From: Ignavibacteriota bacterium
GTDB lineage: Bacteria; Bacteroidota; Ignavibacteria; Kapaibacteriales; UBA2268
DNA length: 64,000 nucleotides
Assembly: GCA_019637995.1 (NCBI GenBank)
Contig: JAHBUQ010000001.1
Coordinates: 806,001 to 870,000 of the forward strand
Direction of reading: 5' to 3'
Part shown: piece by piece, positions 48,342 to 57,804 of the stretch
Numbering within the stretch: position 1 is the first letter of the stretch
How the letters are laid out: each line of letters starts with the position of its first letter
The notes under the pieces: generated by a model
What the model was told of the DNA's origin: nothing
The model's database searches: none
The model's input: the letters and a program-made list of their open reading frames with translations, nothing else
Translations under genes and position numbers: made by a program

Positions 48342-50639
48342 ATGTTTAAGAGATTACTCAAGAGTAGCAATTGGTTAACACTAACAATTGCTTTGGTTTT
48401 TGGAATCAGTTCATTTGGTTATGCTCAAAATCAATTGAAGCCGGTGGATAAAGTAAATGTTCAATTGATGGGCGGTAAGAAAGGTGAAATTTATATAGCT
48501 GACGGTTTTATCAGCTGGTTCTACCCGAATGACGAAAAAACCGCAACCGGTTTTAATATTTATATAGCCGAAGGTAAAAGTGAAGATATCAAAGATTTCC
48601 AATTTTTTGATAAAGTCAGCAGAGAAGATGCATTAGGTCGTGATCAGTATCATTTCAAATTTTCCGGTTTGGAAAGTAAAAAAAATGGCTGGAGTTTTGT
48701 TGTAAAGGCTACAAACAATAATGGCGCCGAAGGTGCAGTCAGAGAGTATGTATTTGCTGAATTACGCAACAGCAACACTCCTGTCCATAAAATAATTTTC
48801 ACATCCAAGCCTTTATTACATATTGGTTTAAATGAAACATATACATACACTCCTGAAATTGAAACAAATATTGAAGAAGCTGAATTTATTTATTCTTTAG
48901 TAAATTCACCTGAAGATGTTGAATTTGATAGCCAAACCGGTGAATTAGTCTGGCAACCTAAAAAATCTGGATTACACCATTTCAAGATTGAAGTCAAAGC
49001 AATTGCGGGAGATAAAATTATTGCCTCAGCTGTACAAACATGGTCTGTAATGGTAAAGGAATGTTCTGAGCTTGCTACTGTTTCCGGTACTGTTAATGAT
49101 GTTGATGGAAATAGTATTAAAATGGGTATGATTTCAGTTTTTAGTTATTCTGATAATAATGGAAGACTTAATAAATCATTTGTGTTCAATGCAAGATTTG
49201 AAAATGGAATTTTCGAGATACCAAATCTTGATAAAGGTGAATATTACATTCTTGTAGAAGCATTCTCAATGAATAATACAACAGCATATTATCCAACATG
49301 GTATGATAATGCTATAAATTTTGATGATGCAAAACCAATTGAAATTGACTGTGGAGATGAAATCGAACTTGCTTTCATTATAAAAGAAATTCCAAAACCT
49401 AAGATGTATAAAGTTAGTGGTAAAGTTGTTGATGCAGATGATTTTGAGCCTGTTCGTAATGGTGTTGTCGAATTCAGGGGTGAAGACATTAACTCAGGAA
49501 AAATGATAGGACACACATTCAAATTAAATCAAAACGGAACTTTTGAAGGTAAACTTCCTGATTCGTTTATATACAAAGCCGTTGCGAGCGGAGTATATTT
49601 CTCTAATGACCAAAACAGACCACAGGCATATTTCCCTCAGTTCTATGAATTAGCCGATAATCCGACAGATGCAAAATCAATAATGCTCACAGATGATAGA
49701 ACTGATATTGATTTTTATCTTGTAAAAGTACCTAATTATGAAAACAATATTTACGGAACTGTTGTTGACATTGAGGACAATCCGCTTGAAGGTATTGAAG
49801 TAACTGCTTTCTTAGTCAACTCTGACGGCAAATTCGTAAAGTATATTTACATGGGGAAATCATCAATTACCGATGAATTTGGAAACTACAAAATTGAAAA
49901 TCTAATTCCCGGTGATTATGTTATTCTTGCAAGACCGCATTCAAGAACTCTTTCACCCGGTTTCTATGTTGAAGACGACATTTCTACTCTCTCATGGCAG
50001 GAAGCTACACGGGTAAGTGTTGACGAAGAAGGAAGCCACGGTAGCTACCAAATCACTCTAACACTAATTGAAAGAAACGGAGGAAAAGGAATAGTTCGTG
50101 GTAATGTTGGCAGAGACAAAAAAGGCTTTGTAAACTCTAAAGATGACCCTTCTGATGCAATTTTAGGTGCTAGTGTTTATCTTGTAAATGCAAAAAATAA
50201 CGTTACTCATTCATTATCTACTGATGAATTTGGAAAATTTGAATTGAACAACGTTGCTGAAGGTACTTATACACTTGTACTTGATAAAATTGGTTATCAG
50301 GGCAGCAAAACTGAAATTACAATAGGTGATGGAAATGTTGTTGAAAAAGATATGGAAATGTCACCGGTTGATGTTACAAGTGTAAATGATGAAATCACAT
50401 TTGGATTCGAAGTATATCCAAATCCAGCTACTGATTTTGTAAATGTGCAAATAGAGCAAGTTAATACTGAATCACGCATTATTCTATATAATAACACAGG
50501 TATTGAAGTTTTAAGATTGAATGCTTTGACAGGCAATATTCAGTCCATTAATACAAGCGAACTGCCTGCCGGTTCATACTTCCTCAAAGTATTGAATGGC
50601 AATGATTATTCAATCAAGCCAATTATTATTATCAAATAA
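48342..50639 (+). CDS. Secreted carboxypeptidase-regulatory-like/Ig protein with T9SS tail
   Basis: The 765-aa protein has a signal peptide (cleavage near GYAQN, residues about 27-30). An Fn3-like and a putative Ig domain (VEFDSQTGELVWQPK) follow, then four CarboxypepD_reg/SdrD-B-like beta-sandwich repeats beginning VSGTVNDVDGNS, VSGKVVDADDFEP, IYGTVVDIEDNPL and VRGNVGRDKKGF. A T9SS type A tail (FGFEVYPNPATDF...GSYFLKVLNG) closes it. It is probably a surface protein; the repeats are structural and do not reveal a ligand. It has its own terminator, after which the Rhs island starts. Confidence 0.9.
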   Translation: MFKRLLKSSNWLTLTIALVFGISSFGYAQNQLKPVDKVNVQLMGGKKGEIYIADGFISWFYPNDEKTATGFNIYIAEGKSEDIKDFQFFDKVSREDALGRDQYHFKFSGLESKKNGWSFVVKATNNNGAEGAVREYVFAELRNSNTPVHKIIFTSKPLLHIGLNETYTYTPEIETNIEEAEFIYSLVNSPEDVEFDSQTGELVWQPKKSGLHHFKIEVKAIAGDKIIASAVQTWSVMVKECSELATVSGTVNDVDGNSIKMGMISVFSYSDNNGRLNKSFVFNARFENGIFEIPNLDKGEYYILVEAFSMNNTTAYYPTWYDNAINFDDAKPIEIDCGDEIELAFIIKEIPKPKMYKVSGKVVDADDFEPVRNGVVEFRGEDINSGKMIGHTFKLNQNGTFEGKLPDSFIYKAVASGVYFSNDQNRPQAYFPQFYELADNPTDAKSIMLTDDRTDIDFYLVKVPNYENNIYGTVVDIEDNPLEGIEVTAFLVNSDGKFVKYIYMGKSSITDEFGNYKIENLIPGDYVILARPHSRTLSPGFYVEDDISTLSWQEATRVSVDEEGSHGSYQITLTLIERNGGKGIVRGNVGRDKKGFVNSKDDPSDAILGASVYLVNAKNNVTHSLSTDEFGKFELNNVAEGTYTLVLDKIGYQGSKTEITIGDGNVVEKDMEMSPVDVTSVNDEITFGFEVYPNPATDFVNVQIEQVNTESRIILYNNTGIEVLRLNALTGNIQSINTSELPAGSYFLKVLNGNDYSIKPIIIIK

Positions 50640-50683
50640 ATAAAGATTTGAATAAATAATAAACATACCTCACTCTCATCAAT

Positions 50684-50716
50684 ATCCTCCCTTTTTTTCA
50701 AAGGGGAGGATTTTAT
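50684..50716 (+). terminator. Rho-independent terminator
   Basis: ATCCTCCC and GGGGAGGAT pair around a T-rich loop and are followed by TTTATTTT, just downstream of the T9SS gene. Confidence 0.85.
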
Positions 50717-50780
50717 TTTGCAGTTATCAGTTAAACTAAAATTGCCCAACATGAATAATGAATGTCGTACAAAAATGTAT

Positions 50781-50832
50781 TGTCAGTCTGAGTGGAGTCG
50801 AAGACTAAAGAATACACTTCGACTTCGCTCAA
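50781..50832. repeat. Dispersed palindromic repeat, copy 1
   Basis: A 52-nt unit TGTCAGTCTGAGTGGAGTCG...CTTCGACTTCGCTCAAT folds into a stem in which GTCGAAG pairs with CTTCGAC. It is repeated about 100 nt downstream. It resembles the 'cttcgacttcgctca' intergenic repeats common in this group of bacteria. Confidence 0.85.
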
Positions 50833-50882
50833 TGTGACACGACTCGCTCTATGTGACACTGGGATGTTGTTATGATATGTTT

Positions 50883-50934
50883 TGTCAGTCTGAGCGTAGT
50901 CGAAGACTAAAGAATACACTTCGACTTCGCTCAA
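50883..50934. repeat. Dispersed palindromic repeat, copy 2
   Basis: Nearly identical to the unit at 50781, differing in GAGCGTAG for GAGTGGAG. The two copies are direct repeats. Confidence 0.85.
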
Positions 50935-51418
50935 TAGCAACTGGCATAATTTTAAATCAATGATATATAAGTGCTTGCAAATCGCTAAAAACAGTTTCCT
51001 ATATATTTCCAACAATTTTTGAAATTATCAGTATGATGTTGAAAAATATACGAAGAAGTCGTTGTGGGTGAATAAACATTATTTTAATAGTTTATAGTAC
51101 CTTGATTAATATACTGCTCAAGACCTGCACTGGAGAAAGCATTCGGATAATTTTGTCAAGCTACTGAAAATAATGACTTCCAAAATCCATTCTATTGCGG
51201 TTTTAGAAGGATATTTGATAATTACCTGACATCAGAATACAAATCAATTGCAAGCAAGAACTGTTTGAAACGCAGGTATTTACTTGATGAATAGTTAATC
51301 AGTAGCGAATAAACGATTAATGTTTCAGTTTGCTTAATATTATAATTATTTTCTTGCTTAATTGGATTAATTTAGATAATTTTGTAAATCATTTATTGAG
51401 AATTCGTAGATAAGTGAG
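50935..51418. other. Intergenic stretch before the Rhs array, no gene seen
   Basis: About 480 nt without a credible gene. Around 51170-51295 there is a short open stretch (QNPFYCGFRRIFDNYL... then ...RYLLDE and stop) interrupted upstream by stops in all frames. It may be a decayed 3' end of a former gene, but I recognise no family. There is no obvious 5' part of the Rhs gene, so the first Rhs frame begins abruptly. Confidence 0.5.
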
Positions 51419-53947
51419 ATGGCGTTAATTATCGAACCGTCACCGAACATGTCGGTAAGCAGAAATCCGGTGGACTACGACTACCGCCTGACTATTATGT
51501 CTTACGATGCACGTGGACGTGTGGAAGCGATTATGAAATGGAACGATAATACAGGCTTTGATATGGTTCATTACATTTACAATTCAATGAACCAGGTCGT
51601 TACGGTTACTGCCGCTGATGCTTTGTATAAGTTTATGATTTGGAATGAATATGATGATAATGGCAGACTTCATAGAGTTTATACCAAGAAAGGCGAATTA
51701 AATTCAGGCTTATTTGAAAATGGAAACATCCATTTTGATGATTTAAGATTTCCATATCCATTTTGGACTGGTGACCCCGATGGTGGATTTCCTGTTAATG
51801 AACCTGCTGTCGAGTATGAATATAATGAAAGGGGTTCAGTCAGTAAGATTAAGTATTTCGGCTTTGGTGCAGATGAAGATGTTGTAATTCAGAAAGAAAT
51901 TATTTATAATCCAAGAGGTTGGGTTGACCAGCTCACTATTAGGGAAATGGTAACTTCGCCGGTTGTACTCTTCTCCCAAGCTTTTGAACGTAATTCTATT
52001 GGGAATATAACCAAGCAAACAAGTAACAGAAATGGATACGACGAGTTGGTACAGGATTATACTTATGACCGCCTCAATCGTCTTATTGAATGGGATGAAA
52101 GTAAGTACGGAACTAATGAAAAATATTCTTACGATAAAATTGGCAACAGAACATCACATGAAATAAACAACATGACTATGCGGGATTATGTTTACAATCC
52201 TGATACGAATCGGTTAAATTACTTTTATTTTGAGGATGAGAACTTTGACCAACATAGTACTTCGTACACTTATAACAACATTGGTCAGATGCTTACAAGG
52301 CTAAAAAGTTTTAATTCAGATACTATTTCTCACGAAGGATACAAATACAACACGGCAGGACGATTAGTGGAATACACCAAGAGCAATATTTCTGGATTTG
52401 GTTCGAGTTTCAACCAAAGTTTATTACCACATGAGTCATTCACAGCGGACAAATGGACTTATGGCTATAAGTATAATCATGCAGGAGTGCGTGAACAGAA
52501 GCGTATGCTTACTAGTCCGCATGGGGATGGTGATATTGATGATGAAGGAATTAAAGTATTCGCTCATCTTTGGGAGTATTATATGACCGGAGCATTTGGA
52601 GAAGAAATTGTCCAGTACAAGGGCTTTCAGACGTCTGCAGATGTTGGAATGGGACCGGAGAGAAAAGTATATCTTGGGGCTTATCGCTACCGGGCAGGTG
52701 GTGAACTGCTGTACCATCACGACGGTACAAAAGAGGTGAACTTCACGGATAATAACGGCTCTGTCCGGCTTGTTGTACGTCAGAATGGCACGGCTTTTGA
52801 TACTTTACACTTTGATTACAAACCATTCGGCGATACACTATGGACATCAGCAGGCACTATGAACCGAGATAATTTTGACGGCAGCACGTATGATTCTGAA
52901 TCAGATTTGCAGATGCTCGGTTTCCGTATGTACGATAATGAAACTGGTCGCTTCACCACGCCTGACCTCTTGTGGTCTGCCTTCCCAGCTCAAACGCCAT
53001 ACCACTATGCGTATAACTCACCAATGACTTATCGTGACCCGACAGGGCTGGCTCCGGAGAAGGAGAAGGAAAGAGAGGAGTTGCAGGTATTTCTTATACC
53101 AGACTTGGATTTGCATGATGGATTAATTAATGAGTTAAAAAATAATCCCGCATACAACCACTACTATATTATTGCAATGGCTGATCTTACATTTGCAAAT
53201 GTAATGAAATTAAATGATTTTTATTTGTCTTATGGTGGTGGTAGCGGAGGAAGAACTGCCGAAGGTAAAGGTGCTGAGAATGGACAAGGAGGAAAGATAA
53301 AACAATCCAATGTTTTTGACCAAAATGGCAATCTAATTGGTACTGTTGAAAATGGCGATGGTATAGATTATATAACCGATAAAGGTTTAATGGAGTTTAC
53401 TAATGGTGATGGTGAGATAGACCTTGAAAGTGTCAAAGCTGGAACCAAGGATGGAAGAAGTTTAGCTTTGCCTACTGGAGTACAAATCGGTGAATTTAGA
53501 GATTGGTTAAAAACAATTAAACAAAATAGTGAAGGTGGAATTATATTTACAAAAGATGGTAAAACTTTAGCAGTTCCTGATAGGTTTATAAAAGGCAGAG
53601 ACGGAGGTATTGAAGGATCCGTTGATTTAATTGGTACAATAAACAGTGATGAATTTAAAGCAATTGTTGGCAGTATAGAGAATATTCTTTTAATCGTTCA
53701 TTCGCATTTAAGCAGTGGTTTGCCTTCTTATGTCCCTGGTCTTACTGGGTCTGATGATCTTAGGACAGCAAGGCAATTTAATAATCTATATGGTAGAACC
53801 GGATGGGGAGTTTTTCAATTTAACAGAGGAAGCGATTCTTTTATGAACGGTTCAATGTACTTCTTTGATGGTTATCTTCACAATAGAAATACATATAGGT
53901 TCCAAATGAAAATGAAAGACTTTACTAATCCAAGCAGAGGACAATAA
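51419..53947 (+). CDS. Rhs/YD-repeat protein with JAMM-like C-terminal toxin domain (cassette 1)
   Basis: The 842-aa protein consists of YD repeats (e.g. TYDRLNRLIEWDES, YSYDKIGNRTSHE) and an Rhs-core end (MLGFRMYDNETGRF ... YAYNSPMTYRDPTG, about residues 498-545). A shared linker (GLINELKNNPAYNHYY ... LSYGGGSGGR) leads to a unique C-terminal domain (about 625-842). That domain has Glu705 in SEGGIIF, His761-Ser-His763 and TGSD (776-779), a JAMM/JAB metallopeptidase pattern with a longer loop and Thr in place of the usual Ser. It has no signal peptide and no N-terminal secretion domain, so it is probably a 5'-truncated or orphan Rhs gene. The stop overlaps the next gene's ATG (TAATG). Confidence 0.85.
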   Translation: MALIIEPSPNMSVSRNPVDYDYRLTIMSYDARGRVEAIMKWNDNTGFDMVHYIYNSMNQVVTVTAADALYKFMIWNEYDDNGRLHRVYTKKGELNSGLFENGNIHFDDLRFPYPFWTGDPDGGFPVNEPAVEYEYNERGSVSKIKYFGFGADEDVVIQKEIIYNPRGWVDQLTIREMVTSPVVLFSQAFERNSIGNITKQTSNRNGYDELVQDYTYDRLNRLIEWDESKYGTNEKYSYDKIGNRTSHEINNMTMRDYVYNPDTNRLNYFYFEDENFDQHSTSYTYNNIGQMLTRLKSFNSDTISHEGYKYNTAGRLVEYTKSNISGFGSSFNQSLLPHESFTADKWTYGYKYNHAGVREQKRMLTSPHGDGDIDDEGIKVFAHLWEYYMTGAFGEEIVQYKGFQTSADVGMGPERKVYLGAYRYRAGGELLYHHDGTKEVNFTDNNGSVRLVVRQNGTAFDTLHFDYKPFGDTLWTSAGTMNRDNFDGSTYDSESDLQMLGFRMYDNETGRFTTPDLLWSAFPAQTPYHYAYNSPMTYRDPTGLAPEKEKEREELQVFLIPDLDLHDGLINELKNNPAYNHYYIIAMADLTFANVMKLNDFYLSYGGGSGGRTAEGKGAENGQGGKIKQSNVFDQNGNLIGTVENGDGIDYITDKGLMEFTNGDGEIDLESVKAGTKDGRSLALPTGVQIGEFRDWLKTIKQNSEGGIIFTKDGKTLAVPDRFIKGRDGGIEGSVDLIGTINSDEFKAIVGSIENILLIVHSHLSSGLPSYVPGLTGSDDLRTARQFNNLYGRTGWGVFQFNRGSDSFMNGSMYFFDGYLHNRNTYRFQMKMKDFTNPSRGQ
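52280..53295 (+). repeat. Rhs core repeat, copy 1
   Basis: DNA repeat shared with 55444-56447 (about the first 730 nt look identical), with 62382-63360 (more diverged), and in pieces at 58527-58563 and 59148-59338. It ends at the switch to each unique toxin domain. Confidence 0.92.
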
Positions 53948-55425
53948 TGACAAAAATATTATTTCAATTTAAAAAAATACGAACTTATTTATTATTTGTA
54001 ATCATCATTTTAACTAATGTTGAACTTAAATCACAAACCGAATGTGACAGTCTTGAAAATCTTTATCCTGATGTACCTGATTATTGGTCGTGGAATGATT
54101 CAGTCAATCAGATAACTTATAAAAAATGGTACAATGATTTACCTGATTGCAAAAAATACAGAAGATTTCGATTAAGTGAATATCGGCAAATTCCTTTTAA
54201 TAAAAGAGAAATTGTTAAGGAATTTTACACAGTACCAGGAGATACAATTTTAATAAATGATGATTTCAAAGACTTTGAAAATTTAAAAGAAATTATGATA
54301 ATAAGTTGTTATATAGCTGGGATATCCAAGGAATTATTTAAACTTCCAAAGCTAAAGACTTTATTTATTGCTACTGGTTATTATATTGGACAAGATAAAA
54401 ATAATTTTCTTAATGGAATCAGTGAAGCTCAACAATTAGAAACTTTGGAAATATCCGAAATTTTAGGAACTGAAACATTAAGTCCCGAAATATTGGAACT
54501 TACTAATCTTCAACAACTTAAAATTGTAAATTTAAATGCTTCAAGCTTACCTGATAAATATCAAAACTTAACAAAACTGAAAGAATTAACTTTAACTGAT
54601 CTTGCAAGTTCTGAAATTCCAACTTCATTGGAGAATCTTACACAAATTGAATATCTGAAACTTTCAGGAAAAGGAATAAGTTATATACCTGAATTTATTT
54701 CAGATTTTAAGAATTTAGAATTCTTAGATATATCAGGTAATATAGATGTGCTTGATTCCAATTTTGGTTTTTTCCCAAAATTAACATGCTTAGCCCTAAG
54801 TGATAACAAATTAGAAAATATTGACAATTTAATTGACAATTTAATAAGTTCTGATGTTAAAGGTCTATATTATATTGATTTAACAAACAATAAATTTAAG
54901 AAAGTTCCTAAAAATTTAACAAAATTCAAATCAATTGTATATTTAGATTTAGACAGTAATGATTTGGAATCTTTTGATGTTGATTTTAGTAAAACGGGAT
55001 TAGGAGTACTTGAATTATCAAATAATAAATTGAAAGACATTCCAAAAAGTATATCACATTCTACGGAAAGCGATTTGGAAAGCCCTATAGTTTATATGAA
55101 TGATAACAATGTTGAAAAGCTACCTGATTGGATCGGTGAAGCTAATTTTCCATTTTTATACTTAAAAAATAACAAAATCAAATATTTCGGAACTGAATTA
55201 TGCAGAAAAAATGATTTAAAAAAAGTATATCTTGATGGAAATCCTATAGAAGATTTTGACCCCAAAATATGTGAGTGTGAAAATGGAATGTTAATTTCAA
55301 TTATCGGAGCAGATGAAAAATTATCCGAAAAAATCAGAAAGTATAATAATCTGGAGACGGACAAAGTTAAAATTGTAACCACTGAAGAAGAGTATGAGAA
55401 GTACCAATATTTAATTAGTGATTAA
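53947..55425 (+). CDS. Exported leucine-rich-repeat protein, candidate immunity protein 1
   Basis: The 492-aa protein has an N-terminal signal/anchor (residues about 10-28, TYLLFVIIILTNVEL), then a short unique domain. Around 14 leucine-rich repeats (about 95-450, units such as LKELTLTDL and LELSNNKLKDIPKS) follow. It starts on the last base of the preceding Rhs stop, so translation is coupled. Its position directly after a toxin domain is where the immunity gene is expected. LRR solenoids often bind protein partners, so binding of the JAMM domain is plausible but inferred. It is AT-rich compared with the Rhs core. An export signal would place protection in the envelope. Confidence 0.8.
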   Translation: MTKILFQFKKIRTYLLFVIIILTNVELKSQTECDSLENLYPDVPDYWSWNDSVNQITYKKWYNDLPDCKKYRRFRLSEYRQIPFNKREIVKEFYTVPGDTILINDDFKDFENLKEIMIISCYIAGISKELFKLPKLKTLFIATGYYIGQDKNNFLNGISEAQQLETLEISEILGTETLSPEILELTNLQQLKIVNLNASSLPDKYQNLTKLKELTLTDLASSEIPTSLENLTQIEYLKLSGKGISYIPEFISDFKNLEFLDISGNIDVLDSNFGFFPKLTCLALSDNKLENIDNLIDNLISSDVKGLYYIDLTNNKFKKVPKNLTKFKSIVYLDLDSNDLESFDVDFSKTGLGVLELSNNKLKDIPKSISHSTESDLESPIVYMNDNNVEKLPDWIGEANFPFLYLKNNKIKYFGTELCRKNDLKKVYLDGNPIEDFDPKICECENGMLISIIGADEKLSEKIRKYNNLETDKVKIVTTEEEYEKYQYLISD

Positions 55426-55443
55426 GGTGAAATTATTTTCCTT

Positions 55444-56447
55444 ATTGGTCAGATGCTTACAAGGCTAAAAAGTTTTAATTCAGATACTATTTCTCACGAA
55501 GGATACAAATACAACACGGCAGGACGATTAGTGGAATACACCAAGAGCAATATTTCTGGATTTGGTTCGAGTTTCAACCAAAGTTTATTACCACATGAGT
55601 CATTCACAGCGGACAAATGGACTTATGGCTATAAGTATAATCATGCAGGAGTGCGTGAACAGAAGCGTATGCTTACTAGTCCGCATGGGGATGGTGATAT
55701 TGATGATGAAGGAATTAAAGTATTCGCTCATCTTTGGGAGTATTATATGACCGGAGCATTTGGAGAAGAAATTGTCCAGTACAAGGGCTTTCAGACGTCT
55801 GCAGATGTTGGAATGGGACCGGAGAGAAAAGTATATCTTGGGGCTTATCGCTACCGGGCAGGTGGTGAACTGCTGTACCATCACGACGGTACAAAAGAGG
55901 TGAACTTCACGGATAATAACGGCTCTGTCCGGCTTGTTGTACGTCAGAATGGCACGGCTTTTGATACTTTACACTTTGATTACAAACCATTCGGCGATAC
56001 ACTATGGACATCAGCAGGCACTATGAACCGAGATAATTTTGACGGCAGCACGTATGATTCTGAATCAGATTTGCAGATGCTCGGTTTCCGTATGTACGAT
56101 AATGAAACTGGTCGCTTCACCACGCCTGACCTCTTGTGGTCTGCCTTCCCAGCTCAAACGCCATACCACTATGCGTACAACTCACCCCTGACTTATCGCG
56201 ACCCGACGGGCTTAGCTCCGGAGAAGGAGAAAGAAGGTGAGGAGTTGCAGGTATTTCTTATACCAGACTTGGATTTGCATGATGGATTAATTAATGAGTT
56301 AAAAAATAATCCCGCATACAACCACTACTATATTTTTGCAATGCTTGACGCAACATTTGCAAATGTAATGAAATTGAATGATTTTTATTTGTCTTATGGT
56401 GGTGGTAGTGGTGGAAGGGTTGCTGAAGGTAAAGGTGCTGAGAATGG
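55444..56447 (+). repeat. Rhs core repeat, copy 2
   Basis: Same sequence as copy 1 at an offset of 3164 nt. It appears identical from ATTGGTCAGATGC up to about base 56170, then shows a few substitutions, and diverges completely after GCTGAGAATGGA. Confidence 0.92.
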
Positions 56448-57009
56448 AACTAATAAAATTAGTCGCGATAAATTAATAAAGAAATTTAATAAAGAAATTA
56501 AAGAAATGTTTAAAAAATCAAAAGACAATAACAATAAAGAATATGGAGGAATATTTTTCTATGATAAAAATGGTAAACTTAGATTTGAGTATGTGGAAGG
56601 AAAAAATGATGTTAGTATGGGAACTAAAATAGCCGAGCTCGTTATGGAAATTATGGAAAGAGAAGGAATAGGGCGTGAATCAATAATTGCTGATATCCAT
56701 ACACATGCAAAATCTGGTGGTCCTTTTTCATTTAATGATATGTATGATATAGCAGCATATTGTGATTACCCACCACCAACAGGTTTTAAAAGTTACTTAG
56801 ATAATGGAGATTTCTCGTTTGTTGTAGGAGAAAATGGAATTTACGGTTTTGAAATAACTGATGCTAAGGGGTTTCACAAGGATATACATATGATAAAAAG
56901 GGAAAGTCCAGCACGTGAAAAGAATACTAAATATTATTTAAATTATTTTAATAAAAAATATGGTGCATATGGCAATTTCTTTTATTTTAAACAAAAATTT
57001 GGAAATTAA
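55453..57009 (+). CDS. Rhs core fragment with JAMM toxin domain (cassette 2)
   Basis: The 518-aa frame starts inside the Rhs core (ATG corresponding to an internal Met of cassette 1), so it lacks everything upstream. It is a displaced C-terminal cassette rather than a complete toxin. After the shared core and linker, a unique domain (about 335-518) contains Glu363 in EYGGIFF, and His416-Thr-His418 followed by seven residues and Ser426-x-x-Asp429. This is an exact E...HxH-x7-SxxD JAMM zinc-metallopeptidase motif. The substrate is unknown. Without its own N-terminus it may be silent until recombined into a full Rhs gene, or the ATG may be used. Confidence 0.85.
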   Translation: MLTRLKSFNSDTISHEGYKYNTAGRLVEYTKSNISGFGSSFNQSLLPHESFTADKWTYGYKYNHAGVREQKRMLTSPHGDGDIDDEGIKVFAHLWEYYMTGAFGEEIVQYKGFQTSADVGMGPERKVYLGAYRYRAGGELLYHHDGTKEVNFTDNNGSVRLVVRQNGTAFDTLHFDYKPFGDTLWTSAGTMNRDNFDGSTYDSESDLQMLGFRMYDNETGRFTTPDLLWSAFPAQTPYHYAYNSPLTYRDPTGLAPEKEKEGEELQVFLIPDLDLHDGLINELKNNPAYNHYYIFAMLDATFANVMKLNDFYLSYGGGSGGRVAEGKGAENGTNKISRDKLIKKFNKEIKEMFKKSKDNNNKEYGGIFFYDKNGKLRFEYVEGKNDVSMGTKIAELVMEIMEREGIGRESIIADIHTHAKSGGPFSFNDMYDIAAYCDYPPPTGFKSYLDNGDFSFVVGENGIYGFEITDAKGFHKDIHMIKRESPAREKNTKYYLNYFNKKYGAYGNFFYFKQKFGN

Positions 57010-57010
57010 A

Positions 57011-57715
57011 ATGAAAACGATACAAGTACTTAATAAATATTTTATATTTAGCGTGTTATTAATTATAATTATAAGTTCACTTTTTTCTGCTAATCAAATA
57101 GATGAAGAATATTTGAAATTGACTCCTGAAAGAAAAAGAATAGTAGATTTTATTATTTTCATCCGAAATTTTAATCAAAATACAAGACTATTTGAAATAT
57201 TTAATTTGAGTGATGAATATGAGGAACTATTAAAAAATAAAAAACTATTCTTTGATTTTTTTGATTATAATAAATATAAAGAATTAAACTTAAGTGAATT
57301 TAGAAGAAAACTAGTTCCCGAATATAATTTAAAGTATTTAGGTAAAACGCAAAGTGTAATAGTTGACTCAAAGGAAAATTGGGTGGAATATGGTTTTCTT
57401 GAATATTATAAATATAATGATAGCTTAATAATGGAAGTAGAGTACGGCTTTCATACAAGTTGCTTCAAATACAAATTCATTGAAGATGAAGATTGGGCAA
57501 AATTCGATACAACAAATATAAGTTTATGCAATAAAATTGATTATTGTGTAATGTTGATAGATAAGAATTTTGTAAAAAATGTTTTAAAAACTCGTATTGC
57601 AGATATAGAAGAAATGCAAAAATCATTTGAAATAAATTTTTATGATGAAAAGGAACAATTATTGGATATACTTAATAATTTAGAAAAAGTTTTTGATGTT
57701 AATAATTCTCCATAA
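57011..57715 (+). CDS. Exported candidate immunity protein 2a
   Basis: The 234-aa protein starts 1 nt after the cassette 2 stop; ATG 57011 gives a clean signal peptide (VLNKYFIFSVLLIIIISSLF). An in-frame ATG 51 nt upstream lies inside the toxin and is rejected. The remainder is Lys/Glu/Asn/Tyr-rich with two or three Cys. The segment DFIIFIRNFNQNT resembles KFSQFLREFNTNT of the next gene, so the two look like diverged paralogues. No known family recognised. Position and coupling argue for immunity against the cassette 2 JAMM domain. Very AT-rich. Confidence 0.72.
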   Translation: MKTIQVLNKYFIFSVLLIIIISSLFSANQIDEEYLKLTPERKRIVDFIIFIRNFNQNTRLFEIFNLSDEYEELLKNKKLFFDFFDYNKYKELNLSEFRRKLVPEYNLKYLGKTQSVIVDSKENWVEYGFLEYYKYNDSLIMEVEYGFHTSCFKYKFIEDEDWAKFDTTNISLCNKIDYCVMLIDKNFVKNVLKTRIADIEEMQKSFEINFYDEKEQLLDILNNLEKVFDVNNSP

Positions 57716-57804
57716 AATTTAACATTAACAAAAAAATAACAGATGAGTTATCGGAAAATACAGTTAAACATTTTACATACAAAGAAAAAAATTGAGAGTA
57801 AGTT

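Noticed and set aside
52398-52720. Conserved 62- and 94-residue frames inside the Rhs core
   Set aside because: They recur in the other copies only because the underlying DNA is duplicated; they are shadows of the Rhs frame.
53689-53780. Exclusion of cassette 1 as JAMM because SxxD is not exact
   Set aside because: The Glu strand, HSH and TGSD with following Asp keep the order and chemistry of the motif; I retained it with lower certainty than cassettes 2 and 3.
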